Positions 40,389-49,157 of a stretch of DNA of 49,157 nucleotides are shown here, piece after piece. Source of the stretch: Microbacteriaceae bacterium PS02343 (GTDB lineage: Bacteria; Actinomycetota; Actinomycetes; Actinomycetales; Microbacteriaceae); the NCBI GenBank assembly GCA_029959365.1, contig JASCOA010000010.1, forward strand, positions 1 to 49,157, written 5' to 3'. The translations under genes and the position numbers were made by a program. How positions within the stretch are numbered: the stretch's first letter is position 1; every line of letters begins with the position of its first letter. The notes under the pieces were generated by a model. The model worked only from the letters and a program-made list of their open reading frames with translations. It had not been told where the DNA came from and ran no database searches.

Positions 40389-40610
40389 ATGCGCCTGAGC
40401 GAGTTCCACTACGCCGTCACCGAGGAGTTCGGTGCCTACGGCGCCGTGCTCGTGCGCGATCTCGTGCTCTCCGCCCTGGGCAGCCGCACCGCAGAGCAGG
40501 CCATCGCCGCCGGCCTGCCGCCGCGCGAGGTCTGGTTCGCGCTCTGCGCGGCCGAGGACGTGCCGCCGGCACGCCGGCACGGCGCCGGCCTACCGAAACC
40601 GCGCGACTGA
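40389..40610 (+). CDS. DUF3046 domain protein
   Basis: A 73-residue protein starting MRLSEFHYAVTEEFG with the family's PPREVWFALCAAEDVPPARRHG C terminus. DUF3046 proteins are small actinobacterial proteins usually found next to recA; their function is unknown. The ATG at 40389 lies inside a GAGCGGATGC word, with GAGG upstream. Full length for the family. Confidence 0.88.
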   Translation: MRLSEFHYAVTEEFGAYGAVLVRDLVLSALGSRTAEQAIAAGLPPREVWFALCAAEDVPPARRHGAGLPKPRD

Positions 40611-40687
40611 GCCCGCTTCGTCGGTGCTCCGCGCGGCGCCCGCTGCGGGTTCGTTCGAACACGACTACGACACGCCGGCGATCCGCA

Positions 40688-40703
40688 TCGAACATCCGTT
40701 CGG
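40688..40703. promoter_or_regulatory. LexA SOS box of recA
   Basis: TCGAACATCCGTTCGG matches the Gram-positive/actinobacterial SOS consensus TCGAACNNNNGTTCGA at 11 of 12 fixed positions. It overlaps the -35 position relative to the -10 at 40712. Confidence 0.85.
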
Positions 40704-40711
40704 GTGCGCGC

Positions 40712-40717
40712 TAGACT
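40712..40717 (+). promoter_or_regulatory. recA: -10 box of recA
   Basis: TAGACT, 8 nt after the SOS box. It predicts a leader of about 180 nt. Confidence 0.55.
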
Positions 40718-40906
40718 CCTCCACAACGCAGGACCGCTCCGGTTCCGCACCGCAGGGACCCCCGCCGACCGCGATGTCGGTGGGCGTCCGTAACGTTCGG
40801 AGCACGCGGAACACCGCGCAGCCTTGTCGACGAAGTCCGTCCCTCACGGGGGTCGAACGGAGCGCGGCAGCCTACAGGCGACACCGCAACGAGTGAAGGA
40901 GCCCAC

Positions 40907-41988
<1,082 letters not shown>

Positions 41989-41989
<1 letters not shown>

Positions 41990-42906
41990 TGAACGACCGC
42001 AGCGATCGCACCGGTCGCGCCGAAGGCCTCGCCCCCGTGCACTACCTGTTCGGGGCGGGGCCTTCGGGCGATGCGCCGGTCCCCTCGCCGGAGACCCCGC
42101 CGCAGATCGCGGACGACGGCGCCCGGTGGTTCGACCCCTCGGTCGACGGCGACGAGGGCTTCCTCGACGGCGCGGCGCAGCAATCGCTGCAGCGTCCTGC
42201 GGAGCGGCAGCCGGTCCAGGGCAGCTGGGCGGAGCAGGCCGGTGAGCGCGGCCTCCGTGCGCTCCGCCCCGTCGGCGTAGCGGCCGACGAGCACGACGGT
42301 CGCGGGGCGGCGCACTCGGCCGCCGGCAGCGCCGGCCCGGGCGAGGTCGCCGACGGCGATCCCGATGCCGCGCACCGTGAGCGCGACGAGGAGCGACGCC
42401 GTCAGCGCGAGGAGCGCGCGGAGGAGCGCAAGGCGCGCCGCGCGGAGAACGTCGCCATGCACGCCCTCACGCGGCGCGGGCAGTCGGTGCAGGAGATCCG
42501 CGACCTGCTGACCGCGCGGGAACTCGACGCCGATGAGATCGAGACCGAGATCGAGCGGCTCAGCGGCGTCGGATTGCTCGACGACGCCGATCTGGCCGAG
42601 AACCTCGTACGCACGCTCACGGAGCGCAAGAAGCTCGGGCGCTCCGCGCTGCTGGCCGAGCTGCGGCGCCGCAAGATCGATCCGCTCGCGATCGAGGAGG
42701 CGGTCGCCGAGCTCGACCGCGACGATGAGGACGAGCGCTGCCTCGAGCTCGCCCGTCAGCGCGCGCGCCAGCTCAACAGCCTCGACGACCAGACCGCCGA
42801 GCGCCGGCTCAGCGCCTTCCTGCAGCGCAAGGGGTACTCCGGTGACGCGATCCGCAAGTCGGTGCGCACCGCACTCCGGGACGAGCGGGGCGTCCGCTTC
42901 GTGTAG
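41989..42906 (+). CDS. recX: Regulatory protein RecX with long N-terminal extension
   Basis: RecX inhibits RecA filaments. The RecX three-helix repeats occupy about residues 150-305 ([66 protein letters not shown]). The first 150 residues are low-complexity and acidic, then a charged helix ([20 protein letters not shown]). Total 305 residues against about 150-200 for most RecX. The ATG overlaps the recA TGA by 1 nt, so the extended start is well supported. The hairpin at 42915 ends the unit. Confidence 0.92.
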
Positions 42907-42914
42907 AGCCCATG

Positions 42915-42941
42915 GCCGCGCCGCCGCTCCTGCGGCGCGGC
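42915..42941 (+). terminator. Hairpin terminator after recX
   Basis: A 10-bp stem, GCCGCGCCGC with GCGGCGCGGC, with a 7-nt loop, 8 nt after the recX stop. The outer AGAGCC/GGCTCT may extend it. Confidence 0.6.
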
Positions 42942-43007
42942 TCTGCCGCGGTCCAGCCCGCGCGCGGTGGCGGCGCGAGGCAGACGGGCCGGCGGGCCCG
43001 CGGATCG

Positions 43008-43013
43008 TAGAAT
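43008..43013 (+). promoter_or_regulatory. miaB: -10 box of miaB (near-leaderless)
   Basis: TAGAAT with 10 nt to the ATG at 43024. The expected leader is only about 0-4 nt. Confidence 0.5.
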
Positions 43014-43023
43014 CGTCTGCATC

Positions 43024-44580
43024 ATGAGCAGCCCCGTCAGCACGCCGACCCTCATCGCGCCCTCGCCGGCCGCCCTGGCCGAGGACGGCAGCGCACGCAC
43101 CTTCGAGGTGCGCACGTTCGGCTGCCAGATGAACGTGCACGACTCCGAGCGCCTCAGCGGTTCGCTCGAGGCGGCTGGCTACCTGCGCCACGCGGCGGAC
43201 GGCGACGCCGATGTCGTCGTCATCAACACCTGCGCGGTGCGGGAGAACGCCGACAACAAGCTCTACGGCACCCTCGGCCACCTCGGTCACCTCAAGAAGA
43301 CGCGCCCGGGCCTGCAGATCGCGGTCGGCGGCTGCCTCGCGCAGAAGGACAAGAACGTCATCCTCGAGAAGGCGCCCTGGGTCGACGTCGTCTTCGGCAC
43401 CCACAACATGGGCTCCCTGCCCGCCCTGCTGGAGCGGTCGCGGCACAACGGCGAGGCGCAGCTCGAGATCCTCGAGTCGCTCGAGACCTTCCCCTCGACC
43501 CTGCCGACGAAGCGCGACTCCACGCACAGCGGCTGGGTGTCCATCTCCGTCGGCTGCAACAACACCTGCACCTTCTGCATCGTGCCGAGCCTGCGCGGCA
43601 AGGAGAAGGACCGACGACCGGGCGACGTCCTCGCCGAGATCCAGGCGCTCGTCGACGACGGCGCCATCGAGGTCACCCTGCTCGGCCAGAACGTCAACTC
43701 CTACGGCGTCGAGTTCGGCGACCGGCTCGCGTTCGGCAAGCTGCTGCGGGCCGCGGGCGCGATCGACGGTCTGGAGCGCATCCGCTTCACCAGCCCGCAT
43801 CCGGCGGCCTTCACCGACGACGTCATCGACGCGATGGCCGAGACCCCGGCGGTGATGCCCTCGCTGCACATGCCGCTGCAGTCGGGCTCGGACCGCATCC
43901 TCAAGGCCATGCGCCGGTCCTACCGCTCCGAGCGCTTCCTGGGCATCCTCGAGCGCGTCCGCGAGCGGATGCCGCACGCGGCGATCACGACCGACATCAT
44001 CGTCGGCTTCCCCGGCGAGACCGAGGACGACTTCGCGGAGACGCTGCGTGTCGTCGAGGCCAGCCGCTTCGCCTCGGCCTTCACCTTCCAGTACTCGATC
44101 CGGCCGGGCACGCCGGCGGCGACGATGCGGGACCAGATCCCCAAGGCCGTGGTGCAGGAGCGCTACGAGCGCCTCACCGCGCTGCAGGACGCGATGTCCT
44201 GGCGGGAGAACCAGGCTCAGCTCGGCCGCACCGTCGAGGTGCTGGTGTCGAAGCACGAGGGTCGCCGCGACCAGCTCACTCGGCGCCTGTCGGGCCGTGC
44301 CGAGGACAACCGCCTCGTGCACGTCGACCTGCCCGCGGGCCAGGCCGAGCCGCGGCCGGGCGACGTCGTCACGGCGACGGTCGCCGAGGCCATGCCCTTC
44401 TACCTCATCGCCGGCACGCCGGGCGGGGGAGCGCTGCCCGTGCGCCGCACCCGGGCCGGCGACGCCTGGGACCGCGCCGAGGCCGCCTCCTGCGGCGTGC
44501 CCGCGCAGCCCGCCGACGGTGCGACCGGCCGGGTCTCGCTCGGGCTCCCGGGCCTGCGCATCGGTGCGCCGGGAGCGTGA
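43024..44580 (+). CDS. miaB: tRNA-2-methylthio-N6-dimethylallyladenosine synthase
   Basis: A radical-SAM methylthiotransferase that adds 2-methylthio to i6A37 of tRNA. The 518 residues carry the N-terminal MTTase domain with cluster cysteines C34, C70 and C104, and the radical-SAM motif C178NNTCTFC (C178, C182, C185). A TRAM domain starts near [14 protein letters not shown], and a short variable tail ends the protein. The ATG at 43024 is preferred to upstream GTGs because of its promoter. The stop overlaps miaA, which makes the substrate i6A, so the two act in sequence. Confidence 0.96.
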   Translation: MSSPVSTPTLIAPSPAALAEDGSARTFEVRTFGCQMNVHDSERLSGSLEAAGYLRHAADGDADVVVINTCAVRENADNKLYGTLGHLGHLKKTRPGLQIAVGGCLAQKDKNVILEKAPWVDVVFGTHNMGSLPALLERSRHNGEAQLEILESLETFPSTLPTKRDSTHSGWVSISVGCNNTCTFCIVPSLRGKEKDRRPGDVLAEIQALVDDGAIEVTLLGQNVNSYGVEFGDRLAFGKLLRAAGAIDGLERIRFTSPHPAAFTDDVIDAMAETPAVMPSLHMPLQSGSDRILKAMRRSYRSERFLGILERVRERMPHAAITTDIIVGFPGETEDDFAETLRVVEASRFASAFTFQYSIRPGTPAATMRDQIPKAVVQERYERLTALQDAMSWRENQAQLGRTVEVLVSKHEGRRDQLTRRLSGRAEDNRLVHVDLPAGQAEPRPGDVVTATVAEAMPFYLIAGTPGGGALPVRRTRAGDAWDRAEAASCGVPAQPADGATGRVSLGLPGLRIGAPGA

Positions 44581-45509
44581 GCGCAGCGCATCCGCTCGTC
44601 GTCGTCGTCGGCGCGACCGGCACGGGCAAGAGCGACCTCTCGCTCGACCTCGCCGAGGCGATCGGCGCCCGCGGCGGCGCGGCCGAGATCGTCAACGGCG
44701 ACGCCATGCAGTTCTACCGCGGCATGGACATCGGCACGGCGAAGCTGCCGGAGCGCGAGCGCCGCGGCGTGCCGCACCACCTGCTCGACGTGCTCGAGGT
44801 CACGGAGGAGGCGAGCGTCGCGGCCTTCCAGGAGCAGGCCCGCGCGCTCGTCGAGGCGATCCGCGGACGCGGCGCCGTGCCGATCCTGGTCGGCGGCTCG
44901 GGGCTCTACGTCGACGCGGTGGTGCAGGACTTCCGCTTCCCGGCGCGCGACCCCGAGGTGCGCGCCCGCTACGAGGCCCGCCTCGAGGCGGAGGGCGTCG
45001 CGGCGCTGCACGCCGAGCTGCTGACGCTCGACGCCGAGGCCGCGACCGCGATCGGGCCGCACAACGGACGGCGCATCGTGCGCGCGCTCGAGGTCGTCGC
45101 GATCACGGGGCAGCCCTTCGGCGCCGGCCTGCCCGAGGAGGGCCGTGCCTGGACCGAGGCCGTCACCGTCGGCCTCGCCCTCGATCGCGAGCGCCTCGTG
45201 CCGCGCCTCGACGCGCGTGTCGAGCGGATGTGGGCGACCGGCATGGTGGACGAGGTCGCCGGACTCCTGCCCCGAGGCCTCGAGCGCGGGGTGACCGCGA
45301 GTCGCGCGATCGGCTACGCGCAGGCGATCGAGCAGCTCCGAGGACGGATGAGCGAGGCCGAGGCCATCGCCGCCACCCAGGCGCTCACCCGCCGCTACGC
45401 CCGCCGTCAGGTGAGCTGGTTCCGGCGCTCGCCGGGCACGCACTGGCTGCCGGCGGAGGCAGCGGACGTCGCCGCGCAGGCGGTCGCGCTGGTACCGGCC
45501 GCGCGCTGA
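44577..45509 (+). CDS. miaA: tRNA dimethylallyltransferase
   Basis: Transfers dimethylallyl from DMAPP to A37 of tRNA, giving i6A, which MiaB then thiomethylates. The 310 residues have the P-loop GATGTGKS (12-19), [29 protein letters not shown] and the C-terminal [14 protein letters not shown] block. The GTG at 44577 overlaps the miaB stop (GTGA). A GCATCCGCTC word lies across codons 4-7. Confidence 0.95.
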   Translation: MSAAHPLVVVVGATGTGKSDLSLDLAEAIGARGGAAEIVNGDAMQFYRGMDIGTAKLPERERRGVPHHLLDVLEVTEEASVAAFQEQARALVEAIRGRGAVPILVGGSGLYVDAVVQDFRFPARDPEVRARYEARLEAEGVAALHAELLTLDAEAATAIGPHNGRRIVRALEVVAITGQPFGAGLPEEGRAWTEAVTVGLALDRERLVPRLDARVERMWATGMVDEVAGLLPRGLERGVTASRAIGYAQAIEQLRGRMSEAEAIAATQALTRRYARRQVSWFRRSPGTHWLPAEAADVAAQAVALVPAAR

Positions 45510-45543
45510 GACGACGGGCGCTGCTTCACCGGGGCCGCGCCAG

Positions 45544-45549
45544 TAGACT
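45544..45549 (+). promoter_or_regulatory. dapF: -10 box, leaderless promoter of dapF
   Basis: TAGACT, 7 nt from the GTG at 45557. Confidence 0.6.
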
Positions 45550-45556
45550 CGCGCGG

Positions 45557-46432
45557 GTGGCGAGCATCACCTTCACCAAGGGCCAGGGCACGGGCAACGA
45601 CTTCGTGCTGTACGCCGATCCCGAGGGCGAGCTCGACCTGAGCCCCGAGCAGGTCGCCGCGGTCTGCGACCGCCACTTCGGCGTCGGCGCCGACGGCCTG
45701 CTCCGCGCGGTGCGATCGAGCGCGATCGAGGCGGGCGCCGCGGCGCTGGCCGAGGACCCCGCCGCGGAGTGGTTCATGGACTACCGCAACGGCGACGGCT
45801 CGATCGCCGAGATGTGCGGCAACGGCGTGCGCGTCTTCACGCGGTTCCTCATCGAGACCGGACTGCTCGAGCTCCCGGAGGGCGCGCAGGCGGCCATCGG
45901 CACCCGCGCGGGTGTGAAGCTCGTCGAGCGGGCCGGCGACGGCTTCCGGGTCGACATGGGCGCCTGGCGGCTCGACGGCAACGACGCGCTCGTGCGCGCC
46001 AAGGAGCTCGACGTGCCCCGCCCGGGCCTCGGCATCGACGTCGGCAACCCGCACATCGTGGTGGCGCTGCCGAGCGAGGACGACCTCGAGCGCGCCGACC
46101 TCGCCTACGCCCCCGTGCTCGACCCGGCGCAGCCGGCCGGGGCGAACGTGGAGTTCGTGGTGCCCCGCGATCCGATGGTCATCGACGGTGTCGGCTTCGT
46201 GCGCATGCGCGTGCACGAGCGGGGCAGCGGCGAGACGCTCTCCTGCGGCACCGGCGCGGTGGCCACGGCGCTGGCCGTGCGGCACTGGGCCGGCGAGGGC
46301 GCGCCCGACGATTGGAAGGTCGCGGTGCCGGGCGGCGTGGTCGGCGTGCGGATGTTCCCGCGAGCCGACGGCGAGCACACGAGCCTCGAGGGTCCGGCCG
46401 AGCTCGTCTTCACGGGCACGCTCGAGGTCTGA
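45557..46432 (+). CDS. dapF: Diaminopimelate epimerase
   Basis: Interconverts LL- and meso-diaminopimelate, supplying peptidoglycan and lysine. The 291 residues have the two catalytic cysteines C87 (MCGNGVR) and C230 ([10 protein letters not shown]), plus GTGNDFVL at the start and DVGNPHIVV in the middle. Usual length. The start GTG 45557 is fixed by [12 protein letters not shown] and by the promoter. Third dap gene of the window, with dapB and dapA. Convergent with the rsmC-like gene. Confidence 0.96.
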   Translation: MASITFTKGQGTGNDFVLYADPEGELDLSPEQVAAVCDRHFGVGADGLLRAVRSSAIEAGAAALAEDPAAEWFMDYRNGDGSIAEMCGNGVRVFTRFLIETGLLELPEGAQAAIGTRAGVKLVERAGDGFRVDMGAWRLDGNDALVRAKELDVPRPGLGIDVGNPHIVVALPSEDDLERADLAYAPVLDPAQPAGANVEFVVPRDPMVIDGVGFVRMRVHERGSGETLSCGTGAVATALAVRHWAGEGAPDDWKVAVPGGVVGVRMFPRADGEHTSLEGPAELVFTGTLEV

Positions 46433-46448
46433 GCCCCGGGCACAGCGT

Positions 46449-47057
46449 TCAGCGGTGCCGTACCCGCAGCACCCGGAAGCCCTTGTTGGTCGCCGCACGG
46501 AAGGTCTGGAAGCCGCCGGGCAGCGAGTCGTGCAGCCAGCGCTGCAGCGAGTCCGATCCGAGATGCCTGGCCACGACCATCCAGGCCTCCGCGTCGTGCT
46601 CGAGGCGCGGCAGCCACTGCAGCAGCATCTCGTGCAGCTCGTTCTTGCCCACCCGGATCGGCGGGTTCGAGCGGATGGACATGAAGCGCACGTCCTCGGG
46701 GACGTCCTCGGGCAGCACGGCGTTGACGTTCTCGAGGCCGAGACGTTCGGCGTTGCGCCGCACGAGGTCGAGAGCGCGGCGGTTCACGTCCACCGCCCAG
46801 ATCGTGGCGCGCGGCGCCTCGAGCGCGAGCGACAGGCTGATCGGCCCCCAGCCGCTGCCGAGGTCGAGGAGGTTGCCGCCGGGCGGCGGCGGCGGGGTGT
46901 TGGCCAGCAGCACCGCGGTGCCGAGATCGACCCGGTCGGGGCTGAAGATGCCGCCGGCGGTCACGAGGCTGCGGGCGTGGCCGGCGAGCTCCACGTGCAG
47001 GGGTCGGAGGCTGGCATCGCTGGCCGGTTCGGCCGAGAAGTAGTGGTCCGACTCCAT
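46449..47057 (-). CDS. RsmC-like class I methyltransferase
   Basis: A 202-residue SAM-dependent methyltransferase of the MTS (RsmC/RlmG) family. The SAM-binding motif is LLDLGSGWGPISL, with VDVNRRALDLVRRNA next and the catalytic SNPPIRVGK (NPPx) motif for N-methylation of guanine or other bases. The N-terminal half of full RsmC is absent, as in many Gram-positive members. Probably an rRNA m2G methyltransferase; the target is uncertain. A TACAGT -10 lies 6 nt before the ATG (leaderless). Divergent from hflX. Confidence 0.87.
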   Translation of the reverse strand: MESDHYFSAEPASDASLRPLHVELAGHARSLVTAGGIFSPDRVDLGTAVLLANTPPPPPGGNLLDLGSGWGPISLSLALEAPRATIWAVDVNRRALDLVRRNAERLGLENVNAVLPEDVPEDVRFMSIRSNPPIRVGKNELHEMLLQWLPRLEHDAEAWMVVARHLGSDSLQRWLHDSLPGGFQTFRAATNKGFRVLRVRHR

Positions 47058-47063
47058 GCGCCG

Positions 47064-47069
47064 ACTGTA
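47064..47069 (-). promoter_or_regulatory. -10 box, leaderless promoter of rsmC-like gene
   Basis: TACAGT on the minus strand, 6 nt from the ATG at 47057. A TTGGCT -35-like box lies 19 nt further upstream. Confidence 0.55.
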
Positions 47070-47106
47070 GCGGAGACGGGGGAGGGAGAGCCAATGCGGG
47101 AGGACG

Positions 47107-47112
47107 TAGACT
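47107..47112 (+). promoter_or_regulatory. hflX: -10 box, leaderless promoter of hflX
   Basis: TAGACT, 8 nt from the ATG at 47121. Confidence 0.5.
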
Positions 47113-47120
47113 GGGCGCGA

Positions 47121-48620
47121 ATGAACATCGATGACGACGACATGGTGGACCGCGTGATCGCGGCCGCCGAGAGCCGCTCCGCCGGCTCATCCATCTTCGG
47201 CGCGGGCGCGCAGGCGCTCCAGCGCGACAACGCCTACGAGCGCGACCGCGACGGCGACCAGTTCGATCGCGAGGAGCGCCAGGCGCTGCGCCGCGTCTCG
47301 GGGCTGCGCACCGAGCTCGAGGACATCACCGAGGTCGAGTACCGCGAGCTGCGCCTCGAGAACGTGGTGCTCATCGGCGTGCACCCGCAGGGTGCGCAGG
47401 AGGATGCGGAGAACTCGCTGCGCGAGCTCGCCGCCCTCGCCGAGACGGCCGGTGCGAGCGTGCTCGACGGCCTGCTGCAGCGCCGCCCGCATCCGGACCC
47501 GGCCACGTACCTGGGCCGCGGCAAGGCCGAGGAGCTCGGCATGATCGTCGCGAACCTCGGCGCCGACACGGTCATCGCCGACACCGAGCTCGCACCGAGC
47601 CAGCGCCGTGCGCTCGAGGACGTCGTCAAGGTCAAGGTCATCGACCGCACCGCCGTCATCCTCGACATCTTCAGCCAGCACGCCAAGACCCGCGAGGGCA
47701 AGGCGCAGGTCGAGCTCGCGCAGCTCGAGTACCTGCTGCCGCGCCTGCGCGGCTGGGGCGAGTCGATGAGCCGCCAGGCCGGTGGGCAGACGGCCGGCGG
47801 CGCGGGCATGGGCTCGCGCGGTCCCGGCGAGACGAAGATCGAGCTCGACCGTCGTCGCATCCACAGCCGCATGGCCAAGCTGCGCAAGCAGATCCTGAGC
47901 TTCAAGCCTGCGCGCGAGGCCAAGCGGGCCAACCGCAAGCGCAACGTCATCCCCTCCGTCGTCATCGCCGGCTACACCAACGCGGGCAAGTCGAGCCTGC
48001 TGAACCGGCTCACCCGGGCCGGCGTGCTCGTCGAGAACGCTCTCTTCGCCACCCTCGACTCCACGGTGCGCAAGACGCGCAGCGAGGACGGCCGCCAGTA
48101 CACGCTCGCCGACACGGTCGGCTTCGTGCGCAACCTGCCGCACCAGCTCGTGGAGGCCTTCCGCTCCACTCTGGAGGAGGCGGCGGACGCGGATGTGATC
48201 GTGCACGTCGTCGACGGCTCGCACCCGGATCCGGCCAGCCAGATCGCCACCGTGCGCGACGTGCTCGGCGAGGTCGACGCCCGCGACATCCCCGAGATCA
48301 TCGCCTTCAATAAGGCCGACCTGGCGGATGAGGATGCGCGGCTGCTGCTGCGCGGCCTGCATCCGGACGCCGTGTTCGTCTCCGCCCGCACTGGCGAGGG
48401 CATCGAGGAGCTGCTGGCGCGCATCCAGGCGCTGCTGCCGGACCTCGGCACCGAGGTCGACCTGCTCGTGCCCTTCGACCGCGGCGACCTCGTCGCGCTC
48501 GCGCACGAGAAGGGCCGCGTCATCACCACCTCCTACGAGGAGGGCGGCACGCGCCTGCACGCCATGGTCGACGATCAGCTCGCCGCCCAGCTGCACGCGC
48601 TGGAGACGACCGGAGCCTAG
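47121..48620 (+). CDS. hflX: GTPase HflX
   Basis: A ribosome-associated GTPase that splits or rescues stalled 70S ribosomes. The 499 residues have the N-terminal HflX domain (VVLIGVHPQGAQEDAENSLRELA, RPHPDPATYLGRGKAEEL), a glycine-rich linker (GAGMGSRGPGETKIELDRRRI) and the G domain with G1 GYTNAGKS (284-291), G3 DTVGF and G4 NKAD. The ATG at 47121 fits the promoter. An in-frame ATG at 47094 has a strong GGAGGGAGAG ribosome binding site and would add nine residues, so a longer form is possible. The stop overlaps the convergent regulator gene. Confidence 0.94.
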   Translation: MNIDDDDMVDRVIAAAESRSAGSSIFGAGAQALQRDNAYERDRDGDQFDREERQALRRVSGLRTELEDITEVEYRELRLENVVLIGVHPQGAQEDAENSLRELAALAETAGASVLDGLLQRRPHPDPATYLGRGKAEELGMIVANLGADTVIADTELAPSQRRALEDVVKVKVIDRTAVILDIFSQHAKTREGKAQVELAQLEYLLPRLRGWGESMSRQAGGQTAGGAGMGSRGPGETKIELDRRRIHSRMAKLRKQILSFKPAREAKRANRKRNVIPSVVIAGYTNAGKSSLLNRLTRAGVLVENALFATLDSTVRKTRSEDGRQYTLADTVGFVRNLPHQLVEAFRSTLEEAADADVIVHVVDGSHPDPASQIATVRDVLGEVDARDIPEIIAFNKADLADEDARLLLRGLHPDAVFVSARTGEGIEELLARIQALLPDLGTEVDLLVPFDRGDLVALAHEKGRVITTSYEEGGTRLHAMVDDQLAAQLHALETTGA

Positions 48621-49084
48621 GGGCTCACGATCCCCAGCTCGTAGCCGAGGATCACCGCCTGCACGCGGTCGCGCAGCCCGAGGCCGCGCAGCACCCGGCC
48701 GACGTGCGTCTTCACGGTCGACTCCGAGAGGAACAGGCGCTCGGCGATCTCGCCGTTCGTGGCGCCCTCGGCGATCAGCTGCAGCACCTCGCGCTCGCGC
48801 TCGCTGAGCACGGCCAGGCGGTCGTCGGCGTCAGCGGCCGCGCCGCCGCGGGCGAGCGCGGGCGCCGCGAGCTCGACGAGCCGAGCGGTCACGCGCGGCG
48901 CCACGACGGCGTCGCCGCGGTGCACCGCGCGGCTCGCGTCGCCGCGCTCGGCGGGGCGGGCGTCCTTGAGCAGGAATCCGCTCGCGCCGGCCTGCAGCCC
49001 GCCGAAGGCGTACTCGTCGAGGTCGAAGGTCGTGAGGATGATCACGCGGCTCTCCGGCAGCATCGCGGTGAGGATCTCGGTGGC
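48617..49084 (-). CDS. LuxR/NarL-family response regulator, 5' truncated
   Basis: The C-terminal part of a two-component response regulator. It retains the end of the receiver domain (LPESRVIILTTFD with the conserved Thr, YAFGGLQAGASGFLLKD with the conserved Lys) and a full LuxR helix-turn-helix (LSEREREVLQLIAEG, then LFLSESTVKTHV). The phosphoacceptor Asp lies beyond the readable sequence. In-frame codons upstream of the Met at 49063 still read ATEILTA, so the real start is further out. The segment RPAERGDASRAV is poorer than the family norm and may carry errors. Its kinase partner is not in view. Confidence 0.85.
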   Translation of the reverse strand, partial: ATEILTAMLPESRVIILTTFDLDEYAFGGLQAGASGFLLKDARPAERGDASRAVHRGDAVVAPRVTARLVELAAPALARGGAAADADDRLAVLSEREREVLQLIAEGATNGEIAERLFLSESTVKTHVGRVLRGLGLRDRVQAVILGYELGIVSP

Positions 49085-49157
49085 GGGGGGGGCGGGCCGG
49101 GCCGGGCGCCGCCCCGCCCAGTCCCCCCCCGACCGGCGGGGCGGGCCGGGCCCCCCC
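49085..49157. other. Low-complexity G/C run at window end
   Basis: Only three A/T bases occur in 73 nt, with homopolymer runs and a self-complementary GGGCGCCGCCCC-type core. The response-regulator reading frame loses all family similarity at 49085. Probably a contig-end sequencing or assembly artefact. Confidence 0.7.

Larger units (their letters stand above)
40611..40906. other. recA upstream region
   Basis: 296 nt holding the SOS box, the recA promoter and a leader of about 180 nt. The leader ends in GAAGGAG ahead of the recA ATG. A partial second SOS-like half site (TCGAAC, 40655-40660) lies 33 nt upstream of the main box. No gene is evident. Confidence 0.65.

Overview
The window reads as chromosomal DNA of a high-GC actinobacterium, most likely a member of Microbacteriaceae. 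The support is very high GC, a strong bias to C or G at third codon positions, frequent GTG starts, TANNNT-type -10 boxes sitting 6-8 nt before start codons, and actinobacterial gene orders: recO-uppS, dusB-dgt-dnaG, dapB...thyX...dapA-rnj-ftsK-pgsA-cinA-clgR-DUF3046-recA-recX-miaB-miaA-dapF-hflX. Genus cannot be fixed from sequence alone. There is no rRNA, phage, IS element or CRISPR array. One tRNA (Asn, GTT) is present.

Layout. 1-3.9 kb: a TRIC/UPF0126 membrane protein divergent from recO, then uppS and a lipoprotein. 4.2-10.1 kb: a complete de novo NAD operon, nrtR-nadA-nadB-nadC-cysteine desulfurase, led by a Nudix-like repressor with two candidate operators. 10.2-17.2 kb: glyS, an AbiEi/DUF559 protein, a DsbA-family protein followed by a tiny Cys-containing ORF, a YbaK-type deacylase, dusB and dgt. 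17.3-22.7 kb: dnaG, a degenerate ABC ATPase, tRNA-Asn, a short histidine kinase and an aldo/keto reductase. 22.8-32.7 kb: M16 peptidase, phosphatase, GNAT, dapB, TPR membrane protein, SDR epimerase, DUF4395/thioredoxin pair, thyX, Nudix, dapA and RNase J. 32.8-35.7 kb: a three-gene MacAB-like efflux operon. 35.8-48.6 kb: ftsK, pgsA, cinA, clgR, DUF3046, recA (with SOS box), recX, miaB, miaA, dapF, rsmC-like and hflX. The end holds a 5'-truncated LuxR-type response regulator that runs into 73 nt of G/C-only low-quality sequence.

The most unusual content is a family of nine inverted-repeat elements in the first 15 kb. Each is exactly 87 bp from arm to arm. The ends match NCGGAAACGCAGG and CCTGCGTTTCCGAC, and the 59-bp interiors are essentially unrelated. 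Six copies are intergenic. Three sit inside nadB, all in the same reading frame, each adding 29 residues that begin SETQ (or RGTQ) and end PAFPT. This resembles, by analogy only, the Rickettsia palindromic elements that insert in-frame in genes. I know of no described family with these ends.

Two other genome-scale signals run through the window. One is a strongly over-represented word, GAGCGGATGC, which also forms intergenic hairpins as inverted pairs. The other is pervasive leaderless promoter architecture at about fourteen genes, including several tightly overlapping divergent pairs.
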